This document shows, one piece after another, positions 1-6,144 of a stretch of DNA of 6,265 nt. The DNA is from Balneolales bacterium (GTDB lineage Bacteria > Bacteroidota > Rhodothermia > Balneolales > HLUCCA01): NCBI GenBank assembly GCA_022565415.1, contig JAIUMT010000200.1, forward strand, positions 1 to 6,265. The letters are read 5' to 3'. How positions within the stretch are numbered: position 1 is the first letter of the stretch; each line of letters begins with the position of its first letter. A model generated the notes under the pieces. The model was not told the origin of the DNA, did no database searches, and worked only from the letters and a program-made list of their open reading frames with translations. The translations under genes and the position numbers were made by a program.

Positions 1-1
1 G

Positions 2-466
2 TATCAGCGTATCATTCCGAGGTTCCCTCAGCTCAAACTGATTATCGCCGGCGAGGGCAAAAGTCGCAAACAAGCCGAAGCGTATGCGAGGCGTTACGGA
101 CTTCATAACGTGTACTTTGTCGGATATGTAGACGAGGCCGAAAAACGGCGACTATTTCGAACATCCGATGTGTACATTGCTCCGGCGCTTTACGGCGAGA
201 GCTTCGGAATTGTGCTTCTGGAAGCGCTGGCGGCTGGAACTCCGGTCGCTGGATATGGAAACTCCGGATATAAATCGGTGATGGCCGACTGTTCGCCCGA
301 AAACTTCCCCGTACCCGGAGACCTCACTGCGCTTGCCGCCCGTGGCGAGGTGATTTTGGCCGACGAAGTTTATAGGGCCAGGATCATCGAAAAAGGTTTC
401 GCTCACGCCCGGAAATATGATTGGAATGAGGTGGCCAATCGGGTAATCGAAGTTTATGAAACGTGA
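2..466 (+). CDS. GT4-family glycosyltransferase, C-terminal part (5' end outside window)
   Basis: This is the C-terminal, nucleotide-sugar-binding half of a GT-B fold glycosyltransferase of family GT4. The frame is open from the first complete codon (base 2) to TGA at 464-466, about 154 residues, so the GTG at 110 is internal and the true start lies upstream. Visible family marks are the beta-strand motif LIIAGEG (residues 13-19 of the fragment), VYFVGYV, the segment SDVYIAPALYGESFG, and the EX7E motif with glutamates at residues 66 and 74, followed by EALAAGTPV. In GT4 enzymes these residues contact the nucleotide-sugar donor. The role is presumably transfer of one sugar to a lipid-linked or other acceptor at the cytoplasmic face of the inner membrane. 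Donor and acceptor cannot be told from this half. It is the first visible gene of a compact operon, with 18 bases to the next start. Family assignment is firm; specificity is unknown. Confidence 0.9.
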   Translation, partial: YQRIIPRFPQLKLIIAGEGKSRKQAEAYARRYGLHNVYFVGYVDEAEKRRLFRTSDVYIAPALYGESFGIVLLEALAAGTPVAGYGNSGYKSVMADCSPENFPVPGDLTALAARGEVILADEVYRARIIEKGFAHARKYDWNEVANRVIEVYET

Positions 467-484
467 TACCCTTATCTTAGCGCG

Positions 485-1201
485 ATGTATTACGATCATA
501 TCGCATTTATAACCACCAATCCGGATACGGGTTTTCATCAGGCAAAAATTGCACATATTGCCGGATCGATTGGTGTGTCGCCCGATGATATAACGGTGCA
601 TCATTTCGAACGGCATGGGGAAGGGGCCGACAGAGGCTGTTTTTCGTCGCATTATTATTTGTGGAATTTCATCGCGAACGAGGGTTTTGAACGTACATTG
701 ATTTTAGAGTATGATGGCGTTTTTTTGAAGAATGTTCGTCCAGACCGATTTGAAAAGTTTTTGGAGGCGAATCCGGATTGGGATGCGTTTTTTTTTGGTC
801 ACCGGCCCATTATTTGGGATGAACGATTCGTGCGTAAAACCGACACCCCGGGCATCGTTCGCGTGGCCACGAACGACACGCATGCGTACATCCTCAGTAA
901 GCGCGGAGCCGAAAAAATGGCCAGTGTGAACTGGTACGGCAAAGCGGTGGACATTTCCGTGCGTGAAAACACGGATGTGAACTTTGCTTTATTTCCGATG
1001 CGAGCCATTCAATGCGGAACATTCTTCAGCGATTCCTTCTTTAATGGCATGTCGGAGCGAAATAGTCAGTACATCCGATATGCCACGCAAAAACCGTTCA
1101 ATCTGTTGAGGGCGGTGTCGTATCTTGGATTTTTGGTGGCGGTGCAACCGTGGATATTCCTCAGCAGCACCTGGTTCAGTTTAACTCAGAAACATCCGTG
1201 A
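485..1201 (+). CDS. GT25-like glycosyltransferase (LPS/glycan biosynthesis type), divergent
   Basis: A 238-residue protein with the landmarks of glycosyltransferase family 25, known from lipooligosaccharide galactosyl- and glucosyltransferases. Residues 51-56 (GCFSSH) match the family GC-SH motif. LILEYDGVF (72-80) occupies the place of the usual LEDDV metal-binding segment, keeping E75 and D77 but with Y76 instead of an acidic residue. DTHAYILSKRGAEKM (131-145) matches the conserved T-AY--S--GA segment, followed by VDISVRENTDVNFALFP. The N-terminus lacks a recognisable INLDR-type motif, so it is a distant member. Residues 207-232 are hydrophobic and may attach the enzyme to the membrane. The ATG at 485 follows the GT4 stop by 18 bases without a clear Shine-Dalgarno. 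The stop overlaps the start of the ABC gene. Runs of 7 T (720-726) and 9 T (788-796) lie in the reading frame. It probably adds a sugar to the same glycan or product as the upstream GT4. Donor and acceptor are unknown, and another GT-A family is possible. Confidence 0.65.
   Translation: MYYDHIAFITTNPDTGFHQAKIAHIAGSIGVSPDDITVHHFERHGEGADRGCFSSHYYLWNFIANEGFERTLILEYDGVFLKNVRPDRFEKFLEANPDWDAFFFGHRPIIWDERFVRKTDTPGIVRVATNDTHAYILSKRGAEKMASVNWYGKAVDISVRENTDVNFALFPMRAIQCGTFFSDSFFNGMSERNSQYIRYATQKPFNLLRAVSYLGFLVAVQPWIFLSSTWFSLTQKHP
788..796 (+). repeat. T9 homopolymer inside the GT25-like gene
   Basis: Nine consecutive T bases encode F102-F103-F104 of the GT25-like protein. A second run of seven T lies at 720-726, about 60 bases upstream. 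A gain or loss of one base in either run would shift the frame in the catalytic region and end the protein early. Such tracts are known slippage sites in surface-glycan genes of other bacteria; whether this one varies is not shown here. Confidence 0.6.
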
Positions 1202-2802
1202 ATATCATTCGCCTTTTACGACAGGGATCGGCTTCCTACCTGATTTTGGCCCTATTTACTGGGGTTTTGTCGGGATTGTCGCTCACATTTTTGGTGCAGA
1301 TGATTCACCGGGCGCTCACCAGCGAAGCGCCTGATCCGGTGCGATTTATCGGATTTTACATGCTGGTTTGGGCGGCGTACCTGCTGTGCACCACCATTTC
1401 CACCATAACCACCTCCGGACTCGCTCACAAGGCGTTGTATCAGCTGCGTGAATGGGTGACAGACCGGGTTTTGAATGTGTCGTTTCGCGCAACCGAAGGC
1501 CGGTCGTCGGAATACTTCCCGATTCTCACCGAAGATATTCAGATCATTTCGAACACGATTTATCGGATTCCGGCCATGACGACCGCTTTTGCGACGATTT
1601 TGGGCTGTATCGGATACATGTTTTACCTGTCGTGGCAGCTAACTTCGCGCATTTTAATCGCTTTTGTGATCGTTTACATCACTATGACGGCGTTTGGCCG
1701 GCGGGCTCAGCACTACTCGCGATTGGCTCGAACCCAGTACGACAAAATCTATCACTTTTTCGAAGATTTGGTTTACGGTCTGAAGGAGCTCAAACTGAAT
1801 CCGGTGTTGAGAAAGCATTACCGCGAGACTCTTTTTCCCCCGCTCATCCGCGATCATCAGCAGTTCAAATTGCGCGAGAATGTGCTGTTCAACTTCTCCA
1901 TCAGATCGATTGAAATCCTGTTTTTTCCGGTGTTGGGCGTGCTGGTGTACTCCATTTTCGTGTATGGACTAGCCACGACCGATGCATTTACCGGTGTTCT
2001 GACCGTGATGTTGTTCATGCTTTCCCCGCTGTCGAATGTGGCCAATTTCGTTAGTGAGTATAAAGCCATGCAGGTTTCGTTACACCGGGTTAACGGGATG
2101 GAAACTCAAATCAACTCAAACACGGAATCGAAGCGGCCTCAGGAAAAAATTCAGGGTATTCAACCCGACCGACCGATTCTGGAATTGGAAAACATCCGCC
2201 TGACGTACAAACGCGACGATGGCGAGCCGCATTTTATGATGGGTCCGTTGAATGTGCAGATTCCTGACGGTAAAATTACCTTCATCGTGGGCGAAAACGG
2301 AAGTGGAAAATCGACCCTGGCCAAGGTCTTAACCGGACTGTACGCCCCCGACACCGGTAAAATTCGCTATAAAGGCGTTGCGATTGAGCCTCATCATTTG
2401 GAAGATTATCGCTCGCGATTTTCCTCTGTGTTTAGCGATTTTCACTTGTTTCGTGAGTTGCCGCCGGCGGCGTACGATGTGGAGGCACTTCCGCGCTGGC
2501 TAAAGGTTATGGATCTGTCCGACAAGGTCGAGATTTCTGGGAATAATCTGCGTCACAGGAAGCTGTCGCAAGGTCAGCGGGAGCGACTGGCATTCGCGAT
2601 CGCCTGCAGTTACACCTCCGAAATTATGCTGCTCGACGAGATTGCCTCCAACCAAGATGCCGAATTCAAAAAACGCATCTACAACGAAATCCTGCCCGAA
2701 TTACGCAACGAAGGCAAAACAATCATTGCAATTTCCCACGACGACCGGTTTTTCGACAAAGCCGATAATCTAATTCACTTTCGAAATGGCAACATTCTGT
2801 AA
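1198..2802 (+). CDS. SyrD/PvdE/YojI-type ABC exporter (fused membrane and ATPase domains)
   Basis: A half-size ABC exporter of 534 residues, acting in the inner membrane, most like the cyclic-peptide/siderophore exporter subfamily (PvdE, SyrD, YojI; roughly 550 residues). Residues 1-290 form the membrane domain, with hydrophobic segments near 13-36, 49-72, 127-145, 150-166, 236-258 and 264-282. The segment GLKELKLN (194-201) is typical of this subfamily. The ATPase domain has Walker A GENGSGKST (365-373, K371), signature LSQGQ (456-460), Walker B MLLDE (D480, E481), D-loop SNQD and switch histidine H514. The Q-loop glutamine is absent: VFSDFHLF (411-418) stands there, as in PvdE/YojI. I chose the GTG at 1198, which overlaps the upstream TGA as GTGA and gives a natural MNIIRLL start. 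A GTG at 1150 would add 16 residues with no family resemblance and a 52-base overlap. It presumably works as a homodimer. The substrate is unknown; the glycosyltransferase neighbours suggest a glycosylated product or glycan. Confidence 0.88.
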   Translation: MNIIRLLRQGSASYLILALFTGVLSGLSLTFLVQMIHRALTSEAPDPVRFIGFYMLVWAAYLLCTTISTITTSGLAHKALYQLREWVTDRVLNVSFRATEGRSSEYFPILTEDIQIISNTIYRIPAMTTAFATILGCIGYMFYLSWQLTSRILIAFVIVYITMTAFGRRAQHYSRLARTQYDKIYHFFEDLVYGLKELKLNPVLRKHYRETLFPPLIRDHQQFKLRENVLFNFSIRSIEILFFPVLGVLVYSIFVYGLATTDAFTGVLTVMLFMLSPLSNVANFVSEYKAMQVSLHRVNGMETQINSNTESKRPQEKIQGIQPDRPILELENIRLTYKRDDGEPHFMMGPLNVQIPDGKITFIVGENGSGKSTLAKVLTGLYAPDTGKIRYKGVAIEPHHLEDYRSRFSSVFSDFHLFRELPPAAYDVEALPRWLKVMDLSDKVEISGNNLRHRKLSQGQRERLAFAIACSYTSEIMLLDEIASNQDAEFKKRIYNEILPELRNEGKTIIAISHDDRFFDKADNLIHFRNGNIL

Positions 2803-4378
2803 AAACATTTTCAGTTTTCTGATGATCACTCTGTTAAGTCAGGGAGTGAGCAACGCCCAGGTAATCACGCCTGGAAGCGATCAGTACGACTACATGCGCA
2901 TTTTGCAACTTCGTCAGGATACATTGCAGTTGTATTTCAATCATTTCGATTTCATTCGGTATTATGCTCCCGAAGAGGTTCAGCATGATATCTGGGGACT
3001 TTACGACAATCGCCTCAGCGAGAATGGGATCAAAGCATTGCCGGTTTACACTCGATTTACGTACAATTCTCAGTATGATAGAAGCCGGAATAATGGTCCG
3101 TTGTGGTACGGAAAAGGTATAACGCAGGAGCTTCATGCCGGATTTCAGGCGCGTTATGGCATGCTGAACATCACGTTCCAGCCCGTGGTTTTTTACAGTC
3201 AGAATCGGGACTTTGAAATTGCCCAAAGACCGTCCGAAATGGACTGGCCGACGTTGCCACCGAAATCCGAGTTTTCGTATCCGTATGCGCACCAATTAGA
3301 TTATGTGCAACGATTCGGAGACAAACCTTTTGTTCGATTCCATCCGGGGCAGTCCGACATCAGCATGCATGTTCAGAATGCGCGATTCGGGGTGGCAACA
3401 CAAAACATGCAAATGGGACATTCCTGGTATAGTCCGATTGTGATGGGCGCCAACGCTCCGGGCGTGCTGCATGCTTATATCCAAAATCCGCGTCCAATAT
3501 ACCTGTGGATCGGGCATTTTGAGTTCAAGCAAACATGGGGTGTGGCGCGTGAATCGGAGTATTTCGACGACGTCGCCGACAACAACAACCGCTATTTCAC
3601 CAGCTTCTCGGGAGCCTGGATGCCGCGCTACATGAAAGGACTTCACTTGGGTTTCAACCGGGTATTTTTCAAACGTGGCGAAGAATTTCGATTCTTTTCG
3701 GATGATCTCGTAGCCACTATGCACAATTTCAACTCACCAATTAACGAAGACGGAGAGGGGTTTCAGTTCAACGACGACTATTACCAGATGACCTCCATCG
3801 CAGGTAGGTGGACATTTTCGGATGTCGGCTTCGAAGCGTATTTTGAGTACGTTCGAAACGATTTTGGTGGTGGTCCGTTTGGTCCGACCCCGGAACATTC
3901 CCGCGCATACACCCTCGGTTTTACCAAAATTCATGAGCTAATCGACGCGTCTCTGATGGCTTTAACGGCCGAAATGAGCACAAATGGAGCTACACGAACC
4001 GAGCAATTACGACAACCAGCATCCTATTATGTGCATAGCATCGTAGAGCAAGGGTACACCAATGAAGGACAGTTACTCGGCTCGTATATCGGTCCTGGAG
4101 GCACAGCATACAACATTTTCTTGCGCCGATATACCCGCGAGGGCATGCACGGATTCACCATCGATTACCTGCGCCGCGACGAAGACTATTATTACCGCAA
4201 TTTTGAGGAGTTTAACAATTTTGATCATGAATTTTCGCTCGGCTACCGAGGTGTTATTCGTCGAGATAAATTTGATTTAGGTCTGATGGGGTTGTTAACC
4301 TGGCGCAAAAACATGCATATGATTCCCGGAAACCACGTAAATCAGGTTACACTCGGAGTTTCATTCACATATCGCTAA
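2786..4378 (+). CDS. Wzi-like capsule-assembly family outer-membrane protein
   Basis: A 530-residue protein with a probable signal peptide: K6, a hydrophobic core at 8-18 and a likely cleavage after A24 (SNA/Q). The rest is rich in aromatic residues and alternating strand patterns typical of an outer-membrane beta-barrel, ending in a strand VTLGVSFTYR, although the last residue is R rather than F or W. Residues 201-226, with MGHSWYSPIVMGANAPG as the core, resemble the conserved W-PG--S-LILGNNA segment of the Wzi family, and the N-terminal 25-80 region would match its pre-barrel helical part. E. coli Wzi (about 480 residues) binds capsule polysaccharide at the cell surface. The ATG at 2786 overlaps the ABC gene by 17 bases, so the two are probably translationally coupled. 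By position it would receive or anchor at the outer membrane what the exporter releases. The family call rests on pattern memory of one segment plus architecture; a different barrel family is possible. No Wza or Wzc partner lies in the window. Confidence 0.62.
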   Translation: MATFCKNIFSFLMITLLSQGVSNAQVITPGSDQYDYMRILQLRQDTLQLYFNHFDFIRYYAPEEVQHDIWGLYDNRLSENGIKALPVYTRFTYNSQYDRSRNNGPLWYGKGITQELHAGFQARYGMLNITFQPVVFYSQNRDFEIAQRPSEMDWPTLPPKSEFSYPYAHQLDYVQRFGDKPFVRFHPGQSDISMHVQNARFGVATQNMQMGHSWYSPIVMGANAPGVLHAYIQNPRPIYLWIGHFEFKQTWGVARESEYFDDVADNNNRYFTSFSGAWMPRYMKGLHLGFNRVFFKRGEEFRFFSDDLVATMHNFNSPINEDGEGFQFNDDYYQMTSIAGRWTFSDVGFEAYFEYVRNDFGGGPFGPTPEHSRAYTLGFTKIHELIDASLMALTAEMSTNGATRTEQLRQPASYYVHSIVEQGYTNEGQLLGSYIGPGGTAYNIFLRRYTREGMHGFTIDYLRRDEDYYYRNFEEFNNFDHEFSLGYRGVIRRDKFDLGLMGLLTWRKNMHMIPGNHVNQVTLGVSFTYR

Positions 4379-4379
4379 G

Positions 4380-4412
4380 GCGTATCCATATTTGCTACCA
4401 TAATTGATACGC
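4380..4412. other. Inverted repeat just after the wzi-like gene
   Basis: A perfect 7-bp inverted repeat, GCGTATC (4380-4386) and GATACGC (4406-4412), separated by 19 bases, begins two bases after the wzi-like stop codon. It is placed where the operon should end, but no T-tract follows (TGATTTACTATATT), so it is at best a weak or factor-dependent terminator. It could equally be an operator or a transcript-stabilising 3' hairpin. Confidence 0.4.
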
Positions 4413-4478
4413 TGATTTACTATATTCACACGATCGAATAGAATAAGCGTCAATTAAACCGAATTGGGCGCGTTCGGA

Positions 4479-4508
4479 GGCTTTCAGACGCTGATCTAAC
4501 TGAAAGCC
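4479..4508 (+). promoter_or_regulatory. Perfect 9-bp hairpin in the leader of the AbgT-family gene
   Basis: GGCTTTCAG (4479-4487) and CTGAAAGCC (4500-4508) form a perfect 9-bp stem with a 12-base loop. It ends 31 bases before the preferred start at 4540 and 16 bases before the alternative ATG at 4525. No T-run follows (ACTATCATAAATC), so it is not a classical attenuator. It may be an operator for a dimeric regulator, or an RNA hairpin in the 5' leader that affects stability or translation. I see no known riboswitch pattern. Confidence 0.45.
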
Positions 4509-4539
4509 ACTATCATAAATCTTAATGTGGATATTGTTT

Positions 4540-6090
4540 ATGGCAACTAAGGAAGCAGATAACAACCAAAAAAAGGGGATTCTAGGTAGATCGCTCGATT
4601 TTATTGAGTGGGCTGGTAACAAGCTACCCGATCCGGCGATTCTCTTTTTGGCATTAATGCTACTCGTGTGGATTTTCTCGGCAATTTTGTCGCCGTTTGA
4701 TTTCGGAGAAGTGGATCCTCGCACCGAGCAGGATTTAAAAGTGATAAACCTCCTTACCGGTGAGCGATTAGCGCTGTTTTTAACGTCGATGGTTTCTGTG
4801 TTTATGAACTTTGCTCCTTTGGGAGTAGTGCTTGTTGCGATGTTGGGAATTGGGGCAGCTGAGCATTCGGGATATATCAATGTCGGACTCAAAAAGCTTC
4901 TCGCGTTTACACCACAAACATTGCTTACACCGATGTTGATTTTAGTGGCCATTGTGTCGCACACGGCAGCTGATGCCGGATATGTACTGGTGATTCCGCT
5001 TGGAGGGGTTATTTTCTATGCCGCTGGCCGGCATCCGCTAGCAGGAATTGCGGCGGCCTTTGCCGGGGTATCAGGTGGTTTTAGCGCGAATTTCATTCCA
5101 TCGGGAATTGATCCATTGTTACAGAGTTTCACCCAGGAAGCTGCCCAGCTTGTAAATCCGGAGATGTTGTTGAATCCGTTGAATAACTGGGCATTTACAT
5201 CGGCCTCGTCCATTTTGATTGTGTTGGTTGGCTGGTATGTAACCGATAAAATTGTTGAGCCCCGATTGAAGAATATAGAAGTTGATCCCGGTGAAGAGGG
5301 ACTTCCGCAAATGGAAACCGTTTCTGCTAAAGAATCGAAAGCTTTCTGGATTGCGACAGCGGCGATGCTTGGTTTCCTGGCGTTGCTCGTATTCTGGGCG
5401 TATCCGCTCGACTCCCACTTGCGCGATGCAGATGGAAATCTGACCACGTTCGCCGCTCCGTTGATGCGCTCGATTGTGCCGATCATCTTTTTGGTTACGG
5501 TGGTGCCTGGCATTGTGTATGGATATTTGTCGGGGACGTTTTCGTCGAGCAAGGATCTCATCATGACCATGACCAAAGCCATGCAAAGTATGGGCTACTA
5601 TATCGTGATGGCATTTTTCTGCGCGTTGTTCATCGATGCGTTTGGTCAGTCGAATATTGGAATTTTGATCGCTCTGAAGGGTGCGAATTTCTTGCATGAG
5701 TTGAATCTGCCGGGTCAGGCGACCATCGTTGGAATCATTTTCTTATCGGCGTTTGTGAACTTGCTGGTAGGATCGGCTTCGGCCAAATGGGCGCTTATAG
5801 CTCCGATTTTCGTGCCGATGTTGATGCAATTGGGTATTTCGCCCGACTTAACCCAGGCTGCGTATCGGGTTGGTGACTCGGTTTCGAACATTATCACGCC
5901 ATTGCTTCCGTACTTCCCGCTGATTGTAGTTTTTTGTCAGCGCTATGTGAAAACGACCGGTATAGGAACTCTGGTTTCCATGATGTTGCCCTATTCGGTG
6001 ATATTCCTTATAACCTGGACGATATTCTTGCTGGCGTATTGGGCGCTTGGAATTCCGCTAGGATTACAATCCAGCTACGTATATCCGTAA
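4540..6090 (+). CDS. AbgT-family transporter (p-aminobenzoyl-glutamate/antifolate type)
   Basis: A polytopic inner-membrane protein of 516 residues, close to E. coli AbgT (508) in length and in many segments: EWAGNKLPDPAILF near the N-terminus, FAPLGVVLVAMLGIGAAEHSG (91-111), AGRHPLAG (162-169), AGVSGGFSANF (175-185), TDKIVEPRL, and the C-terminal LPYSVIFLITW...LGIPLG. Residues that I recall as functionally important in MtrF and YdaH have clear counterparts: D191, W417, P435, R443 and D446, with the same internal spacing. Members either import p-aminobenzoyl-glutamate, a folate breakdown product, or export sulfonamide-type antifolates; the sequence does not show which. I prefer the ATG at 4540 (MATKEADNN) because the ATG at 4525 adds only the hydrophobic MWILF before a charged cytoplasmic tail; neither has a clear Shine-Dalgarno. 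It is separated from the glycan operon by 161 bases and followed by a terminator, so it is probably monocistronic. No peptidase partner (AbgA/AbgB) is adjacent within the window. Confidence 0.95.
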   Translation: MATKEADNNQKKGILGRSLDFIEWAGNKLPDPAILFLALMLLVWIFSAILSPFDFGEVDPRTEQDLKVINLLTGERLALFLTSMVSVFMNFAPLGVVLVAMLGIGAAEHSGYINVGLKKLLAFTPQTLLTPMLILVAIVSHTAADAGYVLVIPLGGVIFYAAGRHPLAGIAAAFAGVSGGFSANFIPSGIDPLLQSFTQEAAQLVNPEMLLNPLNNWAFTSASSILIVLVGWYVTDKIVEPRLKNIEVDPGEEGLPQMETVSAKESKAFWIATAAMLGFLALLVFWAYPLDSHLRDADGNLTTFAAPLMRSIVPIIFLVTVVPGIVYGYLSGTFSSSKDLIMTMTKAMQSMGYYIVMAFFCALFIDAFGQSNIGILIALKGANFLHELNLPGQATIVGIIFLSAFVNLLVGSASAKWALIAPIFVPMLMQLGISPDLTQAAYRVGDSVSNIITPLLPYFPLIVVFCQRYVKTTGIGTLVSMMLPYSVIFLITWTIFLLAYWALGIPLGLQSSYVYP

Positions 6091-6099
6091 TTTTATAGC

Positions 6100-6144
6100 A
6101 AACTATGAGTACATCCGAATTCAGCACGGATGTACTCTTAGTTT
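6100..6144 (+). terminator. Strong rho-independent-type terminator, possibly bidirectional
   Basis: GAGTACATCCG (6107-6117) and CGGATGTACTC (6127-6137) form a perfect 11-bp stem with a 9-base loop. Beyond one T-T mismatch the pairing continues for six more base pairs, AAACTA with TAGTTT, giving 18-base arms from 6100 to 6144. The 3' side runs into TAGTTTTATA. The upstream flank AATTTTATAGC would supply a modest U-rich tail for transcripts from the other strand. It starts 9 bases after the stop of the AbgT-family gene and most likely ends its transcript. Confidence 0.85.

Noticed and set aside
152..652. 166-residue open frame on the - strand
   Set aside because: It is antisense to the well-supported GT4 and GT25-like genes and has no recognisable motif; its length reflects the codon bias of the opposite strand.
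1452..1913. 153-residue + strand open frame in a second frame inside the ABC gene
   Set aside because: The ABC frame carries the membrane segments and subfamily motif over this region; the alternative product is charged, rich in R and H, and matches nothing.
4387..4394. CATATTTG, near-match to the Bacteroidota -7 promoter consensus TAnnTTTG
   Set aside because: The first base differs and no TTG element is found at the expected distance upstream; it also lies in the loop of the inverted repeat. No other site in the spacer fits better, so I do not call a promoter.
4395..4964. 189-residue - strand open frame crossing the intergenic spacer
   Set aside because: Most of it is antisense to the AbgT-family gene. 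The part in the spacer includes both arms of the hairpin and shows no family resemblance.
5016..5697. Two overlapping open frames of about 190 residues on the - strand
   Set aside because: Both lie antisense to the AbgT-family gene, whose residues match the family throughout; the antisense products show no domain or membrane pattern.
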